Assembly: GCA_902790885.1 (NCBI GenBank)
Contig: CADATR010000113.1
Coordinates: forward strand, 1 to 5,900
Direction of reading: 5' to 3'
DNA: 5,900 nt
From: an uncultured Eubacteriales bacterium
GTDB taxonomy: Bacteria > Bacillota_A > Clostridia > Peptostreptococcales > Anaerovoracaceae
Shown here: positions 1 through 5,867 of the stretch, in pieces
Position numbering within the stretch: position 1 is the stretch's first letter
Layout: each line of letters starts with the position of its first letter
Position numbers and translations under genes: made by a program
The notes under the pieces: generated by a model
Database searches by the model: none
What the model saw: only the letters and a program-made list of their open reading frames with translations
Told to the model about the DNA's origin: nothing

Positions 1-257
1 GCAGCCGGATCCTGGATGTTGTCCACGATCTCTGCTGTAAGCGGTGTCAGTGAGTCGGAGACTTCCTTCAGAGTAGCGCCGAGGCACTGTCCGATAGTGA
101 GGCATCCGTCGAGCTTCAGAAGGCCTGTATCTACCAGATCAGGGAAGATAGCAGGGTCTTCGAGGTTGTGATGCGAGATTTCGCCCGGCTCCATTCTGCA
201 GCAAAGGACTGCTGGATCATTCTTGTGTTCCAATGCATATTCCAGTTCGATTGACAT
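1..257 (-). CDS. prdA: D-proline reductase proprotein PrdA, N-terminal part (cut by window edge)
   Basis: Reading leftwards from the ATG at 257-255, the frame stays open for 85 codons to the window edge. The protein begins MSIELEYALEHKNDPAVLCC and continues through NLEDPAIFPDLVDTGLLKL, LTIGQCLGATL and SLTPLTAEIVDNIQDP. This matches my memory of the PrdA N-terminus from Stickland clostridia (NDPAV-CCR, LEDPAIF-DL-D-GLL, LTIGQ-LGA-LK, SL-PLT). In known systems PrdA is cleaved at an internal cysteine to give a pyruvoyl-bearing subunit. With the selenocysteine subunit PrdB it reduces D-proline to 5-aminovalerate in the cytoplasm, as electron acceptor for amino-acid oxidation. The cleavage site and PrdB lie outside this window. 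An AGGAGG ribosome site at 271-266 sits 8 nt before the ATG, which fixes the start. The gene follows the flavodoxin gene after a 199-bp gap that carries its own candidate promoter. The identification rests on the first seventh or so of the protein. Confidence 0.82.
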   Translation of the reverse strand, partial: MSIELEYALEHKNDPAVLCCRMEPGEISHHNLEDPAIFPDLVDTGLLKLDGCLTIGQCLGATLKEVSDSLTPLTAEIVDNIQDPA

Positions 258-293
258 GTTTCATTCCTCCTGTTTCGATTGAGAAAAGTATTC

Positions 294-309
294 GGGAAGC
301 TATGTTCCC
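294..309 (-). other. Small hairpin in the prdA leader
   Basis: The minus-strand leader contains GGGAA, a six-base loop CATAGC, then TTCCC: a 5-bp stem between the predicted transcription start and the AGGAGG site. No uracil run follows it, so it is not an intrinsic terminator. It may stabilise the 5' end of the prdA transcript or be incidental. Confidence 0.3.
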
Positions 310-321
310 ATCCTCATTACC

Positions 322-350
322 ATTTTAGATTCAAGCCCCTGACTATACAA
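322..350 (-). promoter_or_regulatory. Candidate sigma-A promoter of prdA
   Basis: On the minus strand a TTGTAT box (350-345) and a TAAAAT box (327-322) are separated by exactly 17 nt. The -10 box matches the consensus at 5 of 6 positions; the -35 box is weak, at 3 of 6. A weak -35 is typical of promoters that need an activator. Predicted transcription starts near 315, which gives a leader of about 58 nt ahead of the prdA ATG at 257. The spacing and the AT-rich setting are seen directly; use as a promoter is inferred. Confidence 0.5.
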
Positions 351-362
351 ATAGACTCTATT
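350..362. promoter_or_regulatory. 13-bp palindrome touching the prdA -35 box (possible operator)
   Basis: The sequence AATAGACTCTATT has perfect 6-bp arms (AATAGA and TCTATT) around one central base. It overlaps the outer base of the candidate -35 box of prdA by one nucleotide. A dyad here is a natural place for a dimeric activator or repressor. Its short AT-rich arms could also arise by chance. Confidence 0.3.
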
Positions 363-456
363 AATAACTGGTACTATTCAGATAATCTATATCAATGGAA
401 ACAGCAGTTAAGATTTGTCAATCACCAATAAAGCAGGCCTTAACGCTTTTCGGGGC

Positions 457-1014
457 TTAATTATTTCCGCTTAATATCTTTTTCGCATCCTTTACGAGTG
501 AATCGATATTCTCACGCCTTACCATGTCGCAGCCCTTGTCTATGCGCTCTTTCATCATATTGGCCCGCCCCTTCGCGTCAGTCGTACTGCCCGAAAGCAG
601 CACTGCGCGCATCGTCTTCATGAGGAACTTATCGAGGCCGGTCACCTGTGTCGGGTCATATCTTCCGCCTAGTATGTAAAGGAGCACTCTGTTTTCGTTT
701 TTCGGATCTATCTTTCCGAGACTGTATCCCCACACCTGCGCGTAGTTTTCCGCAGTCTCGTCCGCAAAGCCGACACCGAACACAAGAAGTCTCTTCATGA
801 GCTGCTCATCGAGCATCCGCACGAACTTATCGAAGTCTACTATACCCGACCCCCGTATCCATCCGCCGTAAATGATGCAGTCATAACTATAGAGATCGAG
901 CTCCTTGGCGTCTGCAAGCGTCATGGCTTCACAGCCGAGATCTTCCGCTATCCACTCGGCGTACTGCTTCGTTGATCCCCTCTTTGATGTATATATGACT
1001 ATGCTTTTTTTCAT
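457..1014 (-). CDS. Flavodoxin-domain protein (HemG / Flavodoxin_5-like)
   Basis: A 185-residue cytoplasmic protein with a flavodoxin fold. It opens with beta strand KKSIVIY followed by the FMN-phosphate loop TSKRGST (residues 9-15). A second flavin-contacting loop, YGGWIRGSGI, lies at 49-58, and a third strand, RLLVFGVGF, at 75-83. There is no signal peptide or membrane segment. The length and layout resemble the flavodoxin-domain group that includes menaquinone-dependent protoporphyrinogen oxidase HemG, but no haem gene is nearby, so that reaction should not be assumed. Such proteins bind FMN and carry electrons or reduce small substrates. I chose ATG 1014-1012 over the GTG four codons upstream, because an AGGTGA site lies 8 nt before this ATG and overlaps the GTG. 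The start is 14 nt after the dnaE stop, so the two genes are probably cotranscribed and translationally coupled. A redox link to the downstream proline reductase is possible but unproven. Confidence 0.85.
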   Translation of the reverse strand: MKKSIVIYTSKRGSTKQYAEWIAEDLGCEAMTLADAKELDLYSYDCIIYGGWIRGSGIVDFDKFVRMLDEQLMKRLLVFGVGFADETAENYAQVWGYSLGKIDPKNENRVLLYILGGRYDPTQVTGLDKFLMKTMRAVLLSGSTTDAKGRANMMKERIDKGCDMVRRENIDSLVKDAKKILSGNN

Positions 1015-1022
1015 CTCTCTGC

Positions 1023-1028
1023 TCACCT
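1023..1028 (-). promoter_or_regulatory. Ribosome binding site that decides the flavodoxin gene start
   Basis: AGGTGA lies directly after the dnaE TAG stop (1031-1029) and 8 nt before the ATG at 1014. It contains the GTG at 1026 that would otherwise extend the protein by four residues (MSRE). Because the GTG sits inside the ribosome site, initiation at 1014 is much more likely. The position next to the upstream stop suggests translational coupling. Confidence 0.65.
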
Positions 1029-4000
1029 CTAGCCTTTGACGTTCTCCTCACCGAGCAGTCTCACGAGCTTTCCCCTGAGTTCGTCCGTAAGCGTTATGCG
1101 ATTATCCGCACTGCCCCTGACCGGCTTCTGCCCCGGCAGGTATACGAGAACGTCACGGTCTCCCCTGTACAGGCTCATCATGTCAGTGAGATGCATCAGC
1201 ACTTTTCGCGGACTGCCGTGAGCGGCGAGCACCTTTTCGCTTATCCTCAATTTTACGGGGTCATTGAGGGCCGAAGGCTGTCTGCCCGCCTGTCTGACGT
1301 TCGGCTCCGGCGGATACATGTCACCGGCAGGATATCCGGTCTCACCCTGATAATAACCGCCGTTTTCCGCGCCGTTCCTCTGTCTTGGTCTTCCCAGACT
1401 GGCTATGTTCTCTATCGGCACTATGTCTTCCACGAGTATTTCAGCCTCGCTCTCATCCTTAAAGCTGACGCGTCCCGAGATGCCGACTATCATGTCATTG
1501 CTGACAAGATTTCTCTTCCTTTCATATACTTTAGGGAATACTATCGCGTCTATGACTCCGTCGAAGTCCTCGAGAGTCAGCCTCGCCATCTCCTGGGATT
1601 TCCTCGTGATCATGGTACGCACGCCGCTTATCATGCCGGCCATGATGACAGCATCACCATCTTTGAAGGAAGACGTATTGATCACCATGCTGTCAGCGTC
1701 GTCGCCTTCAGCGGTGAACTCCTCCCCTCCGCCGGTCAGCTCGGCCGTGCCTGCGCTGGTGTTGTCTCTGATGAGCGCCGCGTATTCGTCGAGCGGATGT
1801 CCCGAAAGATATACGCCGAGCATCTCCTTTTCCATGGCAAGCTTGGCTTCCTTGCTGAAGTCCGCCACTTTCGGAAGCTCAGGGCTCGCAAACGCCTCAT
1901 CGGCGAAATCATCGAGCTGGAAGAGGCTTATCTGCGCGCGGCTTCCGTGCTTCGCCTTCTTCTGCGCCCTCTGCACGGCATCGTCGCATACCGCCATGAG
2001 CTGTGCCCTGTTAGGATTGATATCGTCGAAGGCTCCTGCCCTTACCAGCGATTCGATTGCCTTTCTGTTGAGCTCTCCGGCATCTATCGCCTCTATGAAT
2101 TCGTAAATGTCATGCGTGTCTTTTACCTGACCGCGGGCATCGATTATGGCTTCGATTATGCCCTCGCCTACGTTCTTGACCGAAAGCATCCCGAATCTTA
2201 TGCGCCCGTTCGCCGTGGAGAAGTTCTTTCCGCTCTTTACTACTGAAGGCGGCTCCAGCACTATCCCCATCTCGCGGCAGTTGCGCACATAATCAGCAGT
2301 ATGCTTCGCGTCTCCGGCCATGCTGGTCATGAGAGCCGCCATGAATTCCGCCGGATAGTGAGCTTTGAGATACGCTGTCTGATACGAGATGACAGCATAA
2401 GCAGCCGCGTGCGATTTGTTGAACGCATACGAAGCAAAGGTGACCATGTCTTCAAAAATGGTCTCCGCAGCTGAAGCCGGAACGCCGTTGCGTACGCAGC
2501 CGGCTATCTCTACGTTGCCCTTTTCATCAGTCTTGCCGTTGATGAAATACTCTTTTTCCTCGAGCATCACCTGGAGCTTCTTTTTGCTCATGGCACGGCG
2601 CACCAGGTCGGACCGTCCGAAGGAATATCCTCCGAGGTCGCGCACTATCTGCATTACCTGCTCCTGATAGATCAGACAGCCGTAGGTGACGCCCAGTATC
2701 GGCTCAAGATGAGGATCCACGTATTTCACGTGATCCGGATGCTTCTTGTTATCTATATATTTAGGGATCGAGTCCATCGGACCCGGTCTGTAGAGAGCTA
2801 TGCCGGCGACTATGTCTTCAAAGCAGCTCGGCCTGAGGTTCTTCATGAAATCGGTCATGCCCCCGCTCTCAAGCTGGAACACGCCCTTCGTGTTGCCTTC
2901 GGATATGAGTCTGTACACTTCAGGATCGTCAAAATCCATGGATGAGAAGTCGATGTCGATACCATGGTTTTCTTTGATCATGCGAAGCGCGTCGCGTATG
3001 ACAGTGAGGTTCCTGAGTCCCAGGAAGTCCATTTTGAGGAGGCCGAGCTCCTCGATCGTGGTCATGTTGAACTGCGTCGCCACACCCTTATCTGAGGAAT
3101 AGAGCGGCACGTACTCATCGAGAGGCATCTTTGAGATAACTATGCCTGCAGCATGAGTCGAGGCATGACGAGGAAGCCCCTCGAGAGCCATTGAAAGATC
3201 GAGCACCTGCTTTACCAGAGGCTCGTTCTCATATCTCTGTCTCAGATCAGGATTTACCTCGAGAGCCTTCGCGATGGTTATTCCAAGCTCATTAGGGATG
3301 GCCTTTGCGATGGCGTCTCCCTCCGCGTACGTGGCATCAAGGGCCCTGGCGATATCCCTTACGGCAGCCTTGGCTTTCAGGGTACCGAAAGTGATGATCT
3401 GTGACACCTTGTCCTTGCCGTACTTGCGTATTACGTAGTCTATGACCTCCTGGCGGCGTTCGATGCAGAAGTCTATGTCTATATCCGGCATGCTCACCCG
3501 CTCAGGATTCAGGAATCGCTCAAATATAAGATTGTATTTTATAGGGTCTATCTCTGTTATATCCAGACTGTAGGCCACGATGCTTCCTGCCGCGGAGCCT
3601 CTGCCCGGTCCGACAGCTATGCCGTGGGATTTTGCGTAGTGTATGAAATCCCAGACTATAAGGAAGTACTCCACATAGCCCATGTTCTCGATAACGCTCA
3701 GCTCGGTCTCGAGCCTCTGTCTGTACTGGCTTGACGGATCCATGGCATCGCTGCCGTAACGCTTCACCAGGCCTTTATAGCAGAGCTCCCTGAGGTATTC
3801 ATCGGTGGTTTTTCCGCCGGGCGGCAGGTATTCAGGAAGATGATAGTTGCCGAATTCGAATTCAACATTGCATCTTTCGGCTATCTCGTGCGTCCTTTCG
3901 ACCGCGTCAGGCATGTCCGGGAAAAGCGCCTTCATCTCGGCTTCTGACTTCACATAGAACTCGTCGTTCTCGAACCTCATGCGGTTCTCATCAGTCACTT

Positions 4001-4679
4001 TCGCCTGCGTCTGTATGCACATCAGAACATCCTGTGCTGTCGCGTCGGTCTTCTTCATATAGTGGACGTCGTTTGTGGCCACCATAGGGATACCCGTCTC
4101 GGCGCTTAGCTGCTTAAGCCCGTCTGTTACAACGCGGTCCTCTTCGAGCAGGTGGTTCTGCACCTCAAGGAAGAAGTTGTTTTCACCGAAGTTGTCCCTG
4201 AGCCAAAGCGCCTCCTTTTTTGCGCCCTCGTAATCCCCGGAGAGTATCCTCCTCTGCACGTTTCCGGCCAGACATCCCGAAAGGCATATTATGCCCTCGC
4301 TGTACTGACTAAGAAGGTCCTTGTCTACGCGCGGCTTGTAATAGAAGCCGTCCACATAGCTTTTTGAAACTATCTTTACGAGATTGCTGTATCCCTGCTG
4401 TGTCTCGGCAAGCAGTATAAGGTGGCCGGAGTTGCGGTCCCTGTCCGGATCCTTGTCATAAAGAGTCCTGGCAGCCGTATACACCTCGCAGCCGATGATC
4501 GGCTTGATGCCAGCTTTTTTGCATGCCTTGTAGAAATCGACCACTCCGAACATGGCACCGTGGTCTGTAATGGCGCACGAATCCATACCCAGTTCTTTTA
4601 TGTAAGCCGGCAGTTCAGAGATCCTGCTCATTCCGTCGAGCAGGCTGTATTCAGTATGCAGATGAAGATGTGTGAACAT
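1029..4679 (-). CDS. dnaE: DNA polymerase III subunit alpha (replicative polymerase DnaE)
   Basis: A complete 1216-residue C-family polymerase that extends DNA chains at the replication fork or on lagging-strand primers. Domains in order: PHP domain (about 3-210) with HLHLHTEYSLLDG, ITDHG (38-41 region), GCE (63-65) and NDVH (203-206). Next comes the catalytic palm with GPGRGSAAGS (357-366), PDIDIDF (398-404; D399 and D401 catalytic) and LLKMDFLGL (third aspartate D551). Then thumb/fingers with ALYRPGPMDSIPKYI (628-642) and NKSHAAAYAV (754-763), and a helix-hairpin-helix region with PPSVVKS (810-816). A sliding-clamp motif QISLF (916-920) is followed by an OB domain (about 1008-1090), a Gly/Tyr/Pro-rich linker (about 1094-1136) and a C-terminal domain. 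I chose ATG 4679 because the family starts right at the PHP motif; a frame reaching 4763 adds 28 residues unlike any DnaE. A weak AAGG site lies 11 nt upstream. Firmicutes usually also carry PolC, which is not seen here. Confidence 0.97.
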   Translation of the reverse strand: MFTHLHLHTEYSLLDGMSRISELPAYIKELGMDSCAITDHGAMFGVVDFYKACKKAGIKPIIGCEVYTAARTLYDKDPDRDRNSGHLILLAETQQGYSNLVKIVSKSYVDGFYYKPRVDKDLLSQYSEGIICLSGCLAGNVQRRILSGDYEGAKKEALWLRDNFGENNFFLEVQNHLLEEDRVVTDGLKQLSAETGIPMVATNDVHYMKKTDATAQDVLMCIQTQAKVTDENRMRFENDEFYVKSEAEMKALFPDMPDAVERTHEIAERCNVEFEFGNYHLPEYLPPGGKTTDEYLRELCYKGLVKRYGSDAMDPSSQYRQRLETELSVIENMGYVEYFLIVWDFIHYAKSHGIAVGPGRGSAAGSIVAYSLDITEIDPIKYNLIFERFLNPERVSMPDIDIDFCIERRQEVIDYVIRKYGKDKVSQIITFGTLKAKAAVRDIARALDATYAEGDAIAKAIPNELGITIAKALEVNPDLRQRYENEPLVKQVLDLSMALEGLPRHASTHAAGIVISKMPLDEYVPLYSSDKGVATQFNMTTIEELGLLKMDFLGLRNLTVIRDALRMIKENHGIDIDFSSMDFDDPEVYRLISEGNTKGVFQLESGGMTDFMKNLRPSCFEDIVAGIALYRPGPMDSIPKYIDNKKHPDHVKYVDPHLEPILGVTYGCLIYQEQVMQIVRDLGGYSFGRSDLVRRAMSKKKLQVMLEEKEYFINGKTDEKGNVEIAGCVRNGVPASAAETIFEDMVTFASYAFNKSHAAAYAVISYQTAYLKAHYPAEFMAALMTSMAGDAKHTADYVRNCREMGIVLEPPSVVKSGKNFSTANGRIRFGMLSVKNVGEGIIEAIIDARGQVKDTHDIYEFIEAIDAGELNRKAIESLVRAGAFDDINPNRAQLMAVCDDAVQRAQKKAKHGSRAQISLFQLDDFADEAFASPELPKVADFSKEAKLAMEKEMLGVYLSGHPLDEYAALIRDNTSAGTAELTGGGEEFTAEGDDADSMVINTSSFKDGDAVIMAGMISGVRTMITRKSQEMARLTLEDFDGVIDAIVFPKVYERKRNLVSNDMIVGISGRVSFKDESEAEILVEDIVPIENIASLGRPRQRNGAENGGYYQGETGYPAGDMYPPEPNVRQAGRQPSALNDPVKLRISEKVLAAHGSPRKVLMHLTDMMSLYRGDRDVLVYLPGQKPVRGSADNRITLTDELRGKLVRLLGEENVKG

Positions 4680-4696
4680 AATTTTATCTACCTTAA

Positions 4697-4715
4697 GCGG
4701 CAGGTGACCTGCCGC
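4697..4715 (-). promoter_or_regulatory. 19-bp GC-rich dyad / hairpin in the dnaE leader
   Basis: On the minus strand GCGGCAGGT and ACCTGCCGC are perfect 9-bp inverted arms around one central base. In RNA this would fold as an 8-bp GC-rich stem with a three-base loop, 17 nt before the dnaE ATG. No T-run follows, so it is not an intrinsic terminator. A further copy of the half-site (ACCTGCC on the plus strand) lies at 4765-4771, upstream of dnaE. It could be a protein operator or a structure that limits dnaE translation. If dnaE instead started at 4763 or 4745 the dyad would be coding, which I consider unlikely. Confidence 0.5.
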
Positions 4716-4804
4716 AGCGCGATCCGTTTCAATAAAGTATATCATACCCCCGGCATATCCCATTACCTGCCATTTGATATTTATAATTTTTTCTTCTCAG
4801 CTTG

Positions 4805-4834
4805 TTGCCACGGTTCCTCAGTTAGTTGTACAAT
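4805..4834 (+). promoter_or_regulatory. Sigma-A promoter of the cysteine-synthase-like gene
   Basis: TTGCCA (4805-4810) and TACAAT (4829-4834) are separated by 18 nt, and each matches its consensus at 5 of 6 positions. Transcription would start near 4841, leaving a leader of about 28 nt. That is too short for a riboswitch or T-box. Confidence 0.65.
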
Positions 4835-4868
4835 ATCCAAGTAATTTAATAGGAAAAAGGAAGAGACT

Positions 4869-5798
4869 ATGATATATAACAGCATTCTCGAAGCGATGGG
4901 CAATACGCCTATGATCCGCCTCAACCGCATCAACCCGCCTACAAACGCAGAAGTCCTGGTAAAATTCGAGGGACTCAACGTCGGCGGTTCGATCAAGACA
5001 AGAACAGCATATCAGATGATACTGGCCGCCGAGCAGGCAGGCGTTGTCGGCCCCGGCTCAATAATAGTGGAGCCTACAAGCGGCAATCAGGGCATCGGAC
5101 TTGCCCTCGTCGGAGCCGTGCGCGGATACCGCACCATCATCGTGATGCCTGACTCGGTAAGCATAGAAAGGCGCAAGCTCGTTCAGCATTACGGAGCCGA
5201 AGTAGTGCTGGTGCACGATGACGGAGACATAGGAAAGTGCATCCATGAATGTCTTGCCACTGCAATGAGGATGAAGGAGCAGGACAGCCGTGTGTTCGTT
5301 CCGCAGCAGTTTATAAACAAGAACAACATAGTCGCGCAGAAGACCCAGACAGCGCGTGAGATACTTGCGCAGGTAAACGGCCCTATCCACGGATTCTGCT
5401 CCGGGATCGGCACCGGCGGCACCATTACCGGCATAGGCGAAGTGCTGCGCGAGCACAACCCGGATATCGAGATATGGGCTGCCGAGCCTGAAGACGCCGC
5501 GATACTCGCCGGCGGAAGCATAGGCACCCATGTGCAGATGGGCATAGGCGACGGACTGATACCGGATATCCTGAATACGGAGGTCTATGACAACACCTGC
5601 ATAATCCCTGATGACAACGCTCTCGACATGGCAAAGCGCCTTGCCAAAGAAGAAGGCATAATGTGCGGTATCTCGTCAGGTACAAATGTAGTGGCAGCAA
5701 TAATGCTCGCCGAAAAGCTCGGACCGGGCAAAACAGTGGTGACAGTGCTTCCTGACACAGCAGAGCGCTACTTCTCCACTCCGCTCTTCGAGGAATAA
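4869..5798 (+). CDS. PLP-dependent cysteine synthase family protein (CysK-like paralog)
   Basis: A 309-residue fold-type II PLP enzyme of the O-acetylserine sulfhydrylase / cystathionine beta-synthase family. Family members make or break C-S bonds at the beta carbon of serine-derived substrates in the cytoplasm. Seen: N-terminal ILEAMGNTPMIRLNRI (6-21), Schiff-base lysine K43 in GGSIKTRTA, substrate loop TSGNQG (70-75), PQQF (145-148), phosphate-binding GTGGT (181-185), GISSGT (267-272) with S270 placed to bind the pyridine nitrogen, and C-terminal LPDTAERYFST (294-304). The length is normal for CysK. Several positions differ from textbook CysK: KTR for KDR after the lysine, TSGNQ for TSGNT, INKNN for ENPAN after QQF, and PDTAERY for PSSGERY. 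I therefore do not call it cysK; it could be a cysteine synthase, a cysteine lyase or an enzyme for another substrate. A site AAGGAAG (4857-4863) lies 5 nt before the ATG. It is divergent from dnaE, with no serine acetyltransferase in view. Confidence 0.88.
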   Translation: MIYNSILEAMGNTPMIRLNRINPPTNAEVLVKFEGLNVGGSIKTRTAYQMILAAEQAGVVGPGSIIVEPTSGNQGIGLALVGAVRGYRTIIVMPDSVSIERRKLVQHYGAEVVLVHDDGDIGKCIHECLATAMRMKEQDSRVFVPQQFINKNNIVAQKTQTAREILAQVNGPIHGFCSGIGTGGTITGIGEVLREHNPDIEIWAAEPEDAAILAGGSIGTHVQMGIGDGLIPDILNTEVYDNTCIIPDDNALDMAKRLAKEEGIMCGISSGTNVVAAIMLAEKLGPGKTVVTVLPDTAERYFSTPLFEE

Positions 5799-5805
5799 CG
5801 CAATC

Positions 5806-5833
5806 GAGTAGGGGCTAACTCGTAGCCCCTCTC
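5806..5833 (-). ncRNA. Group II intron domain VI with bulged branch-point A
   Basis: The minus-strand RNA pairs GAG (5833-5831) with CUC (5808-5806), and AGGGGCUA (5830-5823) with UAGCCCCU (5817-5810), closed by a five-base loop. The only unpaired base in the stem is the adenosine at 5809. It is the seventh nucleotide from the proposed intron end at 5803, where the branch point is expected. Confidence 0.75.
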
Positions 5834-5835
5834 AC

Positions 5836-5867
5836 ACCACCGTACGTGCCGTTCGGCATACGGCGGT
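5836..5867 (-). ncRNA. Group II intron domain V (catalytic hairpin)
   Basis: On the minus strand a lower helix pairs ACCGCCGUAU with GUACGGUGGU, including G-U wobbles. It contains the catalytic triad as CGC rather than AGC, as in the Oceanobacillus iheyensis group IIC intron. A two-base bulge AC separates it from a short upper stem, GCC/GGC, capped by GAAC. The bulge and the triad are the metal-binding core of the ribozyme. The upper stem is two base pairs shorter than in the classic 34-nt domain V, and the loop is not GNRA. Confidence 0.78.

Noticed and set aside
416..421. A perfect TTGACA -35 hexamer on the minus strand upstream of prdA.
   Set aside because: No acceptable -10 box lies 16-19 nt downstream; the hexamers there match the consensus poorly.
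430..456. Possible intrinsic terminator after the flavodoxin gene (minus-strand AAAGC with GCTTT).
   Set aside because: The stem is only about 5 bp, AT-rich outside, with a large loop and no T-run after it. No convincing terminator is visible between this gene and prdA.
258..456. Sigma-54 promoter for prdA.
   Set aside because: I looked for GG-N10-GC on the minus strand. The nearest arrangement has 11 nt between the pairs and poor flanking bases.
1015..1026. GTG start for the flavodoxin gene adding MSRE.
   Set aside because: The GTG lies inside the AGGTGA site that serves the ATG at 1014, and flavodoxin proteins usually begin just before the first strand.
1191..2246. A 351-codon plus-strand open frame opposite dnaE, and another at 1405-2106.
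   Set aside because: Both lie wholly antisense to well-conserved dnaE codons, have no family motifs and no clear ribosome site. They are by-products of dnaE codon choice. Shorter antisense frames elsewhere in dnaE and in the cysteine-synthase-like gene were dropped for the same reason.
4680..4763. An N-terminal extension of 28 residues for dnaE, starting at ATG 4763 or ATG 4745.
   Set aside because: DnaE proteins begin at the PHP motif, the extension crosses a perfect GC-rich dyad, and its possible ribosome site is only 2 nt from the ATG at 4763.
5810..5830. AGGGGCTA / TAGCCCCT hairpin read as a terminator for the cysteine-synthase-like gene.
   Set aside because: No T-run follows on the plus strand, and the same bases form domain VI of the intron together with the adjoining GAG/CTC pairing.
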